A DNA stretch of 64,000 bases, taken from assembly GCA_029891385.1 (NCBI GenBank), contig CM057235.1, positions 17,731,620-17,795,619 of the forward strand, in the 5' to 3' direction. Source of the DNA: Erythroxylum novogranatense (Eukaryota > Streptophyta > Magnoliopsida > Malpighiales > Erythroxylaceae). The translations under genes were made by a program, and so were the position numbers. Of the stretch, positions 11,650 to 23,568 are shown one piece after another. The notes beneath the pieces were generated by a model that did no database searches, was not told the origin of the DNA, and saw only the letters and a program-made list of their open reading frames with translations. Every line of letters starts with the position of its first letter. Position 1 is the first letter of the stretch.

Positions 11650-11662
11650 CTCCCCCCTTTTT
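11650..11662 (-). other. Polypurine tract of minus-strand SIRE element
   Basis: Reads AAAAGGGGGGAGA on the minus strand, directly before the 3' LTR. Confidence 0.85.
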
Positions 11663-11877
11663 TATGATAACAAATTATATACAAAAGAAAAATAAAATAG
11701 AATGTTTTGAAAACAAAAAAACTTATCTTCAGAACTTTTTCTTTGACTTCTTCCTTTCTTCATCTACTTCAGTCACACCTTCTTTTCTGATCATCCTCTT
11801 CTCTTCTGCTCTTCTCTTTCCCTTTGTTCATTCTCTTATTTTCTTGCTCTTTTCCCCCTATTTGTAATCAAAAATGA

Positions 11878-14168
11878 TTAACGATGATGGCTCTTTAGCA
11901 GTTCTGTCATCATCTTCTTCAGATCATTCATCGTCTCCTTAATCTCATTGACTTCTCCGTGTAATCTTCTGAGTTCATCTGGTGAGTCAATCGATGAGGA
12001 GGCTTGATCAACATTTGTTGAAGGAGGAGTGAACGGTATTGATGTAGTATAAGCATTAGAGGTCGGAATGTATTCATCAATGATCTCAATTGTTGGTGGA
12101 CGAATAAACGTTTCAGCTTCAGGAATATCTAAGTCAAATGGAGCAGGCAGCATCAGCAACTGTCTTCCTTGCAGGGGTAATGCTTCTTCTTGAATAGACA
12201 TTGTATTAGACAAAGGTCTAATACGCAGAATTGTCTGAACAAGGAACTCAATAAACGTCCCAGTTATTACTCTTCTTCCTACTGGACAGTCTTCTCGCTT
12301 GTCAGTATAACTGCAGCTCGCTTCATCTTTATTCTGTGCAGAAGCGCATGCTTCATCAATTTTACGCACTTTTTCAGCTATTTGATCTGCGGACAGATCA
12401 TCAAAAAATTCTTCAGGAAATAGCTTCGACTTCTCCTTAGTCAAATCCAACAGATATCTTGGTTGGATATCTGGTGCAACCTTTATTTCGGTCTTCTCTA
12501 TAATCGAAAAAATAGTACACGGCTTACAGGGAATTTTTGTAGGGTATGACTTGGTAGCAGCATCCCTCAAAGCATCGTAGAAATTCTTTTCATCTTCTTT
12601 CAAGAAGTCCCATGTGTTACTATTTATTGACATAGTCGCACTACGCCCATCGCCTTCTTCAATCGGTTGACTCTGATTGCAATTGCGGTTCTCCTTCCGG
12701 TAACAACTTCAACCATTCGATCTTCACTTCGCTTTCTCAAAATTGATGATAGTTGTATACCATCGCATAAGGTTCATCATCATCCGAGTGCGATTACATT
12801 GTTGCCTCTGGTTGGCTTCAATAGGATCCTCTGAGCGGGCTTTGCTCCACCGGTTCCTCCCGCTGAGCAATGGGGTTTTCTGACTCGCTCTACTCGGTTT
12901 CTTTTTCTTTTGAGCGACTTCAAAGGTTTCTTTCTTTCGACTAACTTCCCCAGCAGTTGTGTTAGTTTTCTTCCGACTAACCTTCTTAGTCTTTTCTTCT
13001 TCTTCAGTCAGTCTTGAAGATTTCTGCCCTTGAGATTTTTCTCTCTCAGATTCTGATTTTCTCTTTGTCTGAGTCTCTTTGGCTTTTCTGGCTGTATCCT
13101 CTTCCAGAATAGAGACTAAATATCTTGTTGCTTTATGTGCACGGGATTGAGACGATTATTCTTGACTCTGTTCTCTGGAAATCTTTTCTTCTTGTTGCCT
13201 TAGAGTCCGAATCCTCGGTGATCTCTTCGCCTTCTTTGTAACTTCACTTAAAAGACTTTCTCCTTATCTTTTTGGCGCACCTTCTGTTGTCCTCCGAGGT
13301 TGACTTACTTTGATATTAGGACTCGCCTGTTTTATCAGCGGTCTTCATAATATTCTTCTTATTTCAGCCGCAGGCGATCTCGTACTGTGTTGAGTTCGAG
13401 AACTTGAAGCGGGAGTCTTCTTCGAAACACGCTCCCCCTCAGTTCTTGTTTTCCTCGAAGAGTCAGCTTCTCCTTTAATCACTGTACTCAGACCCATTCG
13501 TCGTATTGTAATCGAATCAATCTTACTTTTTACTGGGACAATCCTTCTATTTCCTTTGTGTAGAGGGATTGCGGATTCCTTAAAAATCCTTGTTAGGAGC
13601 ATACCATAAGGATAGCTATTTGTATCCTTCATCCCCTTAATCATGTGGTGAAAGATTAAGAAGGGTAAATCAATGGGGTTGCGATTCAACAAGTAGAATA
13701 AGCATTGTTTATCCAGAGTAGTCACCAAATGTCTTGAACCTGCTCTGGGTATAATGCAATAAACAGAATTGCATGAAGAACCCTAGCCTTCGGAATGAAA
13801 CTAGAGGTCTTCCTCTCCCATGGGTCATTTGCTCCATATAATTGTCTTCTGACATCTTCTTTCATACCAACCTGGGACATCCAACCGGCCTTGGTAGACA
13901 GAGTCTCACCAACCGATGGACAATCAGTCACCTTCCTTATTAGCTCCTTAGTCACGACAACAGATATACCATCTACTGAAGATATGATAGTGTTGTCTAC
14001 AAGTTGAGCGTTCTTCCAGAAATTGAATACCTCATTAGTATATACTGGTTCTCGTACCTGAAAGAAATTTCTCCAACCAGCTCTTACAATCTCCGGTTCT
14101 ACGTCCATACCATCATTCCTCAATGACTCAAAATCCACATGCCTTCCGAAAATCATAGCTGCCTCCAT
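11878..14168 (-). pseudogene. Env-like / extra 3' ORF of SIRE element
   Basis: A long ORF after RNase H, read here in two main open pieces (14168-13345 with one frame switch near 13725, then 12633-11878) joined by a Lys/Arg/Glu/Ser-rich stretch with a few stops. The N-terminal third (FIPKARVLHAILF, LTRIFKESAIPL) resembles the 'putative plant transposon protein' family (Pfam PF20167), by recollection of the family and not by a search. The C-terminal part has a Pro/Thr-rich section followed by a short coiled coil (residues about 215-250 of the last ORF: heptads of Leu/Ile/Met with Glu/Lys) and a natural stop. SIRE elements are known for an extra ORF here, often called env-like on position and predicted structure; function is unproven. 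I see no clear transmembrane segment. Confidence 0.75.
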
Positions 14169-14433
14169 TATCTCAGAATGAAAACTGTTTCTGGAAAGCT
14201 CTTCGTCTGGGGTAGGATGATTGGGAGAAATTTTGAAAGCAAGATGAACCGTCTAGAGATGAAAGTAACCGCAATGATTTCAACTTCAGGCTACTTGAAG
14301 GGTCTAGTCTGGTGTGTTCTAGAATCATTAAGATCCTCGAGATTATCAAATTTTTTTCCCTCCAAGACTTCCTTGACAGAGAAGTTACCAGCTGTAACTT
14401 ACTGTATCTGACGTCGTTAGTTTTGACATTACT

Positions 14434-15896
14434 TTAGCCTGATTGTCCGCTTAACATAACCATGTTAAGGTTGCGTCTGATCTTCTGGAACCGTTCTTCA
14501 CTCAGTGGTTTGGTGAAGATGTCTGCCCACTGATGCTCTGTTTCGATGAACTGTAGACGAACCACCTTCCTCTCAATATAGTCTCTCGAAGTGATGTCTA
14601 ACTTCATGTGCTTCACTCTAGAATGTCAATCGGATTCTTTGATGATTAATTGTACTGGTGTTGTCGCAGAGATTGGAATCTCCTCTTCTTGAACTGAATA
14701 GTCTTCGTTGATATTTGATCCATAACGCTCGTGAACGACAACTCATGGCGGATATATACTCGCTTGGCGGTTAATAGGCGATTGAGCTTTGTTTCTTGCT
14801 TGACCAGAAACTAGGTTTGCGCTAAGAAAGTGACATCCTCCACTTGTGCTCTTTCTTTCGATTCTATCTCGGCATAGTCCGCATCGCAATATCCGATTAA
14901 CTCAAATCTTTACCTTTCTCAAACATTAAGCAAAGATCGGTAGTACTGCGAGATATCTCATAATTCTTTTAACAAAGAATAAAATGAGACTCTCTAGATC
15001 GGCTGAATCTTGCACACAAGCATACATCGAACAAAATATCGGGTCTACTTGTCAGAAGATACAATGAAAGAACCGATCATCCTCTATATTGAGGTTTGAT
15101 CCACCTTCTTACCAAGTTCATCTTTGGACAAAAGGTTTGAAGGGTGCATCGGGTCGCCATAGGCTTCACATTATTCATATCAAATTTGGACAACAGTTCT
15201 TTCACATACTTTTGTTGATGAATGAAAATCTTCTCTTCGGTTTGCTTAACTTGCAACCCAAGAAAGAACTTTAATTCACCCATCATGCTCATTTCAAACT
15301 CTTTCTTCATTAGACTCTCAAACTTCAAGCATAACTTGTTTGAAGTAGCACCAAAAATGATATCATCAACGTAGATCTGAACTAAAATAAATTTATTCTG
15401 AAAGTTTTTCCTAAAGAGCGTCTTATCGACTTGACCTCTACTGAAACCATTTTCTAACAGAAAAGTACTCAGACGATCATACCAAGCTCTAGGAGCTTGT
15501 TTCAGGCCGTATAAGGCTTTATGAAGTCTATAGACATGGTCTGGATTTTTAACATCCTCGAAACTAGGTGGTTGCTTAACATACACCTCTTCGTCTATAA
15601 AACCATTCAGAAAGGCACTCTTCACATCCATCTGAAATAGTTTTATATCATGACAGACCGCATATGCCAGCAATATCCTAATGGCTTCAAGTCTTGCTAT
15701 TGGAGCATACGTCTCATTGTAGTCTATTCCTTCTTGCTGATTGTAGCCTTGTGCTAGTAATCTAGCCTTATTTCGACTCACTCTTCCTGATTCATCTAAC
15801 TTATTCTTAAAGACCCATCTGGTTCCTATGATGGATTTCTTAGGGGGTTTCGGAACTAAGGACCACACATTGTTCCTAATAAATTGATTCAGCTCC
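14434..15896 (-). pseudogene. SIRE pol, part 2: reverse transcriptase and RNase H
   Basis: 15868-15077 encodes a copia RT (RVT_2) starting MWSLVPKPPKKSIIGTRWVF, with QMDVKSAFLNG, YGLKQAPRAWYDRLS and the catalytic IYVDDIIFG. It frameshifts near 15130. RNase H is broken by stops, with YCDADYAE still visible near 14875-14900. The end (14616-14434) retains TEHQWADIFTKPLSEERF. The first residues (KELNQFIRNN, 15896-15868) continue from LAMQ at 23569-23580 across the nested LARD, which shows the LARD cut pol just upstream of RT. Confidence 0.92.
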
Positions 15897-15901
15897 TTTT
15901 G

Positions 15902-18281
15902 TGTTGGATCTCGTTCCCGAAATCCAACCTCGAAACAATACCATCATACTTACCTGTAATCCGAAGGAGTTGCCTTAACCTTCATCGATTCATCTTCTTG
16001 CTCTGATACCACAAATGTTGGACCCTGTTTTCGGAATCCAACTCAAACCAAAACTATAACACTTACTAACCTGCTTTGATACCGCAAATTCTGGGCTCCA
16101 TTTCTGGAACCTATCCTCGGTGCAAAATATCATCATACTGAAGCGTGATACGCTAAAATCTCATCTTGCTCTGCTAACAAACATGATGAGCCCCGAACTC
16201 GGAGTTCGACCATTGAACCAAAAACGTTGGCGTATACCATCGAAATCGATATGCATAACCAAAATTCACAATCCAAAAATCATAACTCCCTCAAGTATGA
16301 AATGCATTGCATCTGTGATTTGTCAAGTATGTGCATAACCAAAATTCACAATCACAATCCACAATATGTTCATTCGATCACCAATATGAAATGCTCAATT
16401 TATGCACATACTTAACAAATCACAGATGCAATGCACAAACGAACGGCTCGAGAATTCCGTAAACGATCCGGATAAACTGAAGGTAAATCCGTAAACAAAA
16501 CGAGTCCGATTTCTCAAGGATCTCGTGGCCTCAAGCGGGCATCCGGGAGAAGGCTTTATGTCAACGTGCACGTGACTCCATCCGTAACTCTCTTACTCAA
16601 ACAAAGCACATATCCATTCGTTTTATGCTCAAAGCATTTTATCGAAGCTTTCGTACTTTTCATGCTCTATTCTTTCTTTTCCGAATATACAAAATGCCAT
16701 GAATTTTCCCAAGACATGACATAAAATGTTCAATGCATTTTCATCTCTATTTTTGAAATTCATTAGAAAAGTTCATATGCTGAAACATGTAGAAATTTTT
16801 GCAAATCTTTCAATCAAAACAAAACGATATTTATAAAGAAATTCAAATCATTCTTGATTTGGGAGAAAATTTTAGTGGCTCATTACTAAATCATAAACAT
16901 GAAACCCACCTGAAATCTTTGCTCAGATACATGCATAAAAGAAACCTCTCATCTTGATCCTCTTTCCTTCCCTGATTCCCTTAATCAAATGCAAAATTCC
17001 TATTCAAATAGGAATACAAATTAGGGACCCAAAAAAGCACACATTCACTAAGATAAATTCTAAACAAACCCAACTCTGCCAAAGTCCAAACATTCGGATC
17101 ACTTTTTCCATAAAAGTCCTCATTGTCTTACATTTATATTGACTCCAAAAGCATTCAATTTGGTTCAAAAATCCAAAAGTTATACCCCAAACAAGTGAAG
17201 ACTATCCTTATGCTGAAACAAGAATCTATACCCAACTTCTGACCAAACTTTAAGATTCTTATAATCTGACTTTCAATTTCATTGCTTCATAAAACTTGTA
17301 AAACTTTGACTCTATTTTCCAACGAATCAAAAATCATCTTATTTGGATATCTACAGCCCAAGATATAACCAAAATAACAAAATTCATCGCTGCCGAAAAT
17401 AGGGGTTCGCCACGACAAGGGCCAAGCTCGCCACGGTGAACGGCCCTTGGGCGCCGCGACGAACGATCCGCATGCAGCCATAAGCGACGATAGACGTTGT
17501 TGCAATGCGCGCTTTCATGTGCATGCACCGCGACGTGCACATAATCTTTTGCACGCCGCGGCGTGCACCCTGGATGCACGCGGCGAAACTTCTCCTCGCA
17601 CGCCGCGGCGTGCTCAAGAGCACGTCGTGACGTGCGGATCGGGGAACCGACCCCGAACCCTAAATTTTTCAGTTTTTCTCACTTCAATCCTTCCACAAAT
17701 GCAAATGCAACACATCTACACCTTAGATCAAGTCTCAAACTACATTTCTAACTCAATCAAACCTCAAAATCAGTCACAAATCCAACAACCCAAGGAAATC
17801 TAACCATTTTTACCTTTAACCCTAAAACCACCGATTCTACTACATGCAACCTATCTTTAGGTTTAATCCCACCGAAACAAGATTAAGACAAGCAAAACTT
17901 ACCCGGAAATGTCCCGACCTTGTCACAAACTGCAAAGATCGAAAATCCCCTTTTTCTTCTCTTCTTCCTCGTTCACGATGCTCCTCTTCTCCTCTTCTTC
18001 TTCTTTTCCTTCTTTTCCTCTAACTCTTTCTTTTAATCCTACTACATTATCAATTTCCCATTTTGTCCCTTTCACTTAAGCCTTAGGCCTTATAACCTTA
18101 AGTGCCATGACCAAAATACCCTTATACATTCTTACCATTTCTACTATAACCAAACCATAAAATAAATTCTACCCTCATTTACATAGCAAATAGGTCCAAA
18201 ATTTTATCCATCAGATCTCATAATTCAGTTAAATGGAATTATAATCGTGCTTAATTCAATACGAAAATTCGGGGGCCAACA
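15902..18281 (-). mobile_element. 3' LTR of nested LARD
   Basis: 2380 bp, about 390 bp shorter than the 5' LTR. The missing part corresponds to roughly 21190-21670. The junction near 16290-16370 is filled by patchy copies of nearby sequence ('caaaattcacaatc' and 'gtcaagtatgtgcata' repeated), which looks like deletion with template-switch filler. It keeps the fossil PBS motifs at 16000-16011, 16073-16084 and 16168-16179. Confidence 0.9.
17540..17640. repeat. CG-rich palindromes in LARD 3' LTR
   Basis: Two perfect copies of GCACGCCGCGGCGTGC (17551-17566 and 17598-17613) with diverged CACGTCGTGACGTG beside them. Homologous to the cluster at 1702-1796. Confidence 0.88.
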
Positions 18282-18293
18282 ACTCTCCCCCTC
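18282..18293 (-). other. Polypurine tract of nested LARD
   Basis: GAGGGGGAGAGT on the minus strand, directly before the 3' LTR start TGTTGGCCCCC. Confidence 0.88.
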
Positions 18294-20776
18294 TTAAAAA
18301 GAATTTCGTCCTCGAAATTCTTATCTAATCGATAAGGAGTGCAGGATGTTCCCGCCATGCCCGTTTAACTTCGTCACTCGAATACTTTCTTTCAATTGAC
18401 TGTGATCAACAGACTCGCTTGGTCTTTCAATCCCTTATTTGGCCATTCACTTTCTTAACTAGTTCCTCATCATTTTTTTTTTCGACTACTCACAATTTTC
18501 CCACTTCCTGTGTCGATAAAACCAATACTATATCATATCAGTATTTCCTTAACATACTCACGTACATCACATTGAGAATCCAAAACAGCTTTAGCAGTAA
18601 CACGAACTACCCCATTTCATCGCGGGCTTAGTCAATTCTTTGTCTTAACTTGAGCACACTTTGTACCTTATGTAAGCACACACTCTTTAAGGTGATATCC
18701 TCAAAGACAAATCATCTTTCACTAGACAATTCACATCACTTTAGTATCAGTACATTTGCCTCTTATGTCTATCTCGCTGTATTCCATGTTCTTGGCACGG
18801 ATCCGCCTAATTCAACCATTTTTCTCGAATCACTTAACATCACCCGTCCATAATATCTCTAATTCTAGTCTTCAATGATCAGTAGGCCTTACTCATCATA
18901 ATACAAAAGCAATGACTCTTTTATCATCAAACTCCTCATACAGAATTCTATTCGAATCACGATAACAACGATCGTGATGCTTAACGTCAAATAGAATCGT
19001 ATATTGGTCTCATATTCCCATGAACTCCACACTATAGACTTCAAACATATCGCCGGCAGTTAAGACCGTTGATAATTTAAACTCTTCGTCACTTGACATA
19101 TTTCTTTTAGGACGTATAACTTAAATCACCATTTGTACTTTTTTTTTTGGCAGTCTCTTTGCTCAATCATCTTTATCGGTACACATACTTTTTATCTCAA
19201 TCACCCAGTATCATTTTTCCTACTCGAGCTCAAAATGCACATTCATTTTTGCTTTCTTGGAAGGGTTCACAATCTCTGAATCCTTACTTTGAGCTTTATT
19301 CATGCGAAACCGATCTTACATTCCAGTGATTAAGGGCACTTCATTTTGCCCGAATTCGACTCCATTCAGCACTTTTTATTGCACTGGATCTGATAACCTC
19401 TATCTCTGAATTCATACTTCACTGCCATTGAAGTCTCTATTCAATGCGTCTGATTACAACACTAGCTTTACCATTTTTGAATACTCATTTGTACAACATA
19501 AACTTCCTGTGCTTGTCACACCTTCATCGGATAACTTGTTTCTCAAACATATGTATCCAAAACATAACGTGAACCGATATACTCCTCATATTGGCAATTC
19601 GTGCCTCCTCAATGTAAGAATCCACCCTCATGGTTGGATCCTTGACATCAAACAAAAATACATACATTCTCAGTAGTATATTCAGCCTCTTGCGCTTGAG
19701 TCTCCGTTAGGGATAGGACTCCAATACTAACTTTCGAATCATTACATACTCCCTTTTTATCTGTTCTTTCATTGATAAATCTTCATACAAACCATCTGAT
19801 CTGCCTAATCTAATTGAGCGAAATTCTTCTGCAAAAGAGATACCATTCATACAAATCTTTATCACTCACGTGCTATCATCATCACATCATCAGTTACCTT
19901 TAATCCCTCGAGAAGACCAATTTCTCTCATCTTCATAAGATGATATTGTTCAAGTCACTCAAAACTCAAAGGAGTAACGAACATACTTGCTATCACCTAT
20001 ACTTGGCTGAGCATCGTCAAAGTCATGTCATTCTATCCGCAGATTTGCGATTTTCCCCATACTCATTTCATTCGTCTCATACAAGGTCATTTATGTCTAT
20101 TTCATTTCCCTTTCTCTACGTCCTCACTTCTATCTCATTTTCCAATCTTCTACATGTACATCCTCAATCAATTCGAAATTATCGGTGCATAATCACAATG
20201 ACATTTTGACCTCAAATCCACTAATTTATTCTTACTGCGGATCATCACTTTTGACGTCGAGAACAATCACTTCGTCGCAAGATCATAGCGAAGTTATGTT
20301 TCCATTGCACTCTACTCTCATCATGTATACAAACAATCCATGGGAATACATTCGTATCGTATCTATAACACCTTCGAACGGTACAATATTGCCGTCATGC
20401 TCAATCCTCTAATACAATTGCCTTGAATCGATATCTGTTATGCTTACCCATCCTCTATTTCTCCTTTCTAATTCTCCACAACTTTCCTTTTTCTTAGATC
20501 GTGACAGATGGACCAATCATCATTTCACGTTCAACCTATCGATCTTCCATACATATATTTCTATTCGTTATCTCATCCTTCCAACTTTACTTTATCACAA
20601 TTCATCACGATATTCACTACTCAATTTTCGTAACACATTACTACAATCAAGCAAAATTCTTGTCAATCTAAGTCAAACAATCACCTTGGCTCCTCAAATT
20701 CTAACACCTCAAACTCCTAACAGTTACTTATGCGTGTAACCCATACACATGCGCCCATGCAAGATCATAATGCTGG
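18294..20776 (-). mobile_element. Non-coding internal region of nested LARD
   Basis: About 2.5 kb with no ORF showing gag, protease, RT or integrase motifs on either strand. The 60-100 codon frames present are pyrimidine-rich and do not resemble known proteins. The half nearest the 3' LTR is homologous to 1-1053, so the non-coding interior is a family trait shared by at least two copies and not damage to one. Confidence 0.8.
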
Positions 20777-20788
20777 GCTCTGATACCA
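20777..20788 (-). other. Primer-binding site of nested LARD (initiator tRNA-Met)
   Basis: TGGTATCAGAGC on the minus strand, the standard PBS complementary to the 3' end of plant initiator tRNA-Met, 4 nt inside the 5' LTR. Confidence 0.92.
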
Positions 20789-20792
20789 CAAA

Positions 20793-23563
20793 TTTTGGAT
20801 CCCGTTCCCGAAATCCAACCTCAAAACAATACCATCATACTTACCTATAATCCGAAGGAGTTGCCTTAACCTTCATCGATTCATCTTCTTTCTCTGATAC
20901 CACAAATGTTGGACCCCGTTTCCAGAATCCAACTCAAACCAAAACCATAACACTTACTAACCTACTTTGATACCGCAAATTCTAGGCTCCGTTGTCGGAA
21001 CCTATCCTCGGTGCAAAATATCATCATACTGAAGCGTGATACGCTAAAATCTCTTCTTGCTCTGCTAACAAACATGATGAGCCCCGAACTCGGAGTTCGA
21101 CCATTGAACCAAAAACGTTGGCATATACCATCGAAATCGATATGCATAACCAAAATTCACAATACAAAAATCATAACTCCCTCAAGTAAACTAAATTCTC
21201 ACTCAATCCGGTTCGTTTACAAATGCGCATCGCCATCGGTTATCAACATACATAATTCGATTACATCAAGAATAGAATGTACAAGTTCCCATGGCATACC
21301 AAGCCACAATACAATATCAATATCGAAGTCTGAATATACAAAATATACCGATTCCAAAATTTGCCAATACCAAGTTAACTTAGAATAATACGATAAGTAC
21401 ACATATAAATCGAAACCTTCACTTCCCTTCACCCGATCTTCTTCTCATCACCTGTGGATGGGAATGAAGGGGGTGAGCTTATAGCTCGTGGGTAACAGGT
21501 TTATAACGAAGAATAAGCAAAATCGTTGAAAGAGTTCATTTGTTATAAGAAAATCATAATAAGTTCATAAAACATTTTGCTCCCAAATTCTCAGTCAAAT
21601 CCGAAATTTTGAGTCAATTTCGTAGTTGAAAAGTGTAGTTGCATAGTGAAAAATGTCATCACATCAACACAATATGTTCATTCGATCACCAATATGAAAT
21701 GCTCAATTTATGCACATACTTGACAAATCATAGATGCAATGCACAAATAAATGGCTCGAGAGTTCCGTAAACGATCCGGATAAACCGAAGGTAAATCCGT
21801 AAATAAAACGAGCCCGATTTCTCAAGGATCTCGTGGCCTCAAGCGGGCAGCCGGGAGAAGGCTTTATGTCAACGTGCACGTGACTCCATCCGTAACTCTC
21901 TTACCCAAACAAAGCACATATCCATTCGTTTTATGCTCAAAGCATTTTATCGAAGCTTTCGTACTTTTCATGCTCTATTCTTTCTTTTCCGAATATATAA
22001 AATGCCATGAATTTTCCCAAGACATAACATAAAATGTTCAATGCAATTTCATCTCTATTTTTGAAATTCATTAGAAAAGTTCATATGCTGAAACATGTAG
22101 AAATATTTGCAGATCATTCAATCGAAACAAAACAATATTTATAAAGAAATTGAAATCATTCTTGATTTGGGAGAAAACTTTAGTGGCTCATTACTATATC
22201 ATAAACATGAAACCCACCTGAAATCTTTGCTCGGATACATGCATAAAAGATACCTCTCATCTTGATCCTCTTACCTTCCCTGATTCCCTTAATCAAATGC
22301 AAAATTCCTATTCAAATAGGAATACAAATTAGGGACCCAAAAAGCACACATTCACTAAGATAAATTCTAAACAAACCCAACTCTGCCAAAGTCCAAACAT
22401 TCGGATCACTTTTTCCATAAAAGTCCTCATTGTCTTACATTTCTATTGACTCCAAAATCATTCAATTTGGTTCAAAAACCCAAAAGTTATACCCCAAACA
22501 AGTGAAGACTATCCTTATGCTGAAACAGGAATCTATACCCAACTTCTGACAAAACTTTAAGATTCTTATAATCTGACTTTCAATTTCATTGCTTCATAAA
22601 ACTTGTAAAACTTTGACTCTATTTTCCAACGAATCAAAAATCATCTCATTTGGATATCTACAGCCCAAGATATAACCAAAATAACAAAATTCATCGCTCT
22701 TTGAAATAGGGTTCGCCATGCGAACGGCCCTCGGTAGCGTCATGGCTAAGCTTTGTTCGCCGCGACGAACGATCCGCATCTAAATATGCACAAGCTACGA
22801 TGGACGTTACGCAAGCGCGTCTTTCATGTGCACCGCGGCGTGCACATATTCTTTTGCACGCCGCGGCGTGCACCCTGGATGCATGCGGCAAAACTTCTCC
22901 TCGCACGCCGCGACGTGCGGATCGGGGAACCGACCTCGAACCCTAAATTTTCCAGTTTTTCTCACTTCAATCCTTCCACAAATGCAAATGTAACACATCT
23001 ACACCTTAGATCAAGTCTCAAACTACATTTCTAACTCAATCAAACCTCAAAATCAGTCACAAATCCAACAACCTAAGGAAATCTAACCATTTTTACCTTT
23101 AACCCTAAAACCACCGATTCTACTACATGCAACCTATCTTTAGGTTTAATCCCACCGAAACAAGATTAAGACAAGCAAAACTTACCCAGAAATGTCCCGA
23201 CCTTGTCACAAACTGCAAAGATCGAAAATCCCCTTTTTCTTCTCTTCTTCCTCGTTCACGATGCTCCTCTTCTCCTCTTCTTCTTCTTTTCCTTCTTTTC
23301 CTCTAACTCTTTCTTTTAATCCTACTACATTATCAATTGCCCATTTTGTCCCTTTCACTTAAGCCTTAGGCCTTATAACCTTAAGTGCCATGACCAAAAT
23401 ACCCTTATACATTCTTACCATTTTTACTATAACCAAACCATAAAATAAATTCTACCCTCATTTACATAGCAAATAGGTCCAAAATTTTATCCATCAGATC
23501 TCATAATTCAGTTAAATGGAATTATAATCTGCTTAATTCAATATGAAATTTTGGGGGCCAACA
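20793..23563 (-). mobile_element. 5' LTR of nested LARD
   Basis: 2771 bp, starting TGTTGGCCCCCAAAATTTC at 23563 and ending at 20793, where the 3' LTR has CCAACA and this copy has drifted to CCAAAA. It contains earlier PBS-like motifs near 20893, 20966 and 21061, and one perfect GCACGCCGCGGCGTGC (22856-22871). Confidence 0.9.
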
Positions 23564-23568
23564 TTTTG

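Larger units (their letters stand above)
15902..23563 (-). mobile_element. Nested LARD-like gypsy element, family A
   Basis: A complete 7662-bp insertion with 5-bp TSD TTTTG (15897-15901 and 23564-23568) inside SIRE pol. It has LTRs at 20793-23563 and 15902-18281, a tRNA-Met type PBS (20777-20788) and a polypurine tract (18282-18293). Its internal region of about 2.5 kb has no recognisable protein. Long LTRs with a short non-coding interior that keeps PBS and PPT fit a large retrotransposon derivative, mobilised by enzymes of a gypsy partner. The LTR termini TGTTGG/CCAACA form a 6-bp inverted repeat. Confidence 0.93.

Noticed and set aside
18419..20739. Series of 60-100 codon + strand frames inside the LARD interior
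   Set aside because: Short, low-complexity Ser/Phe/Ile/His-rich, opposite to the element and not conserved with the homologous region 1-1053.
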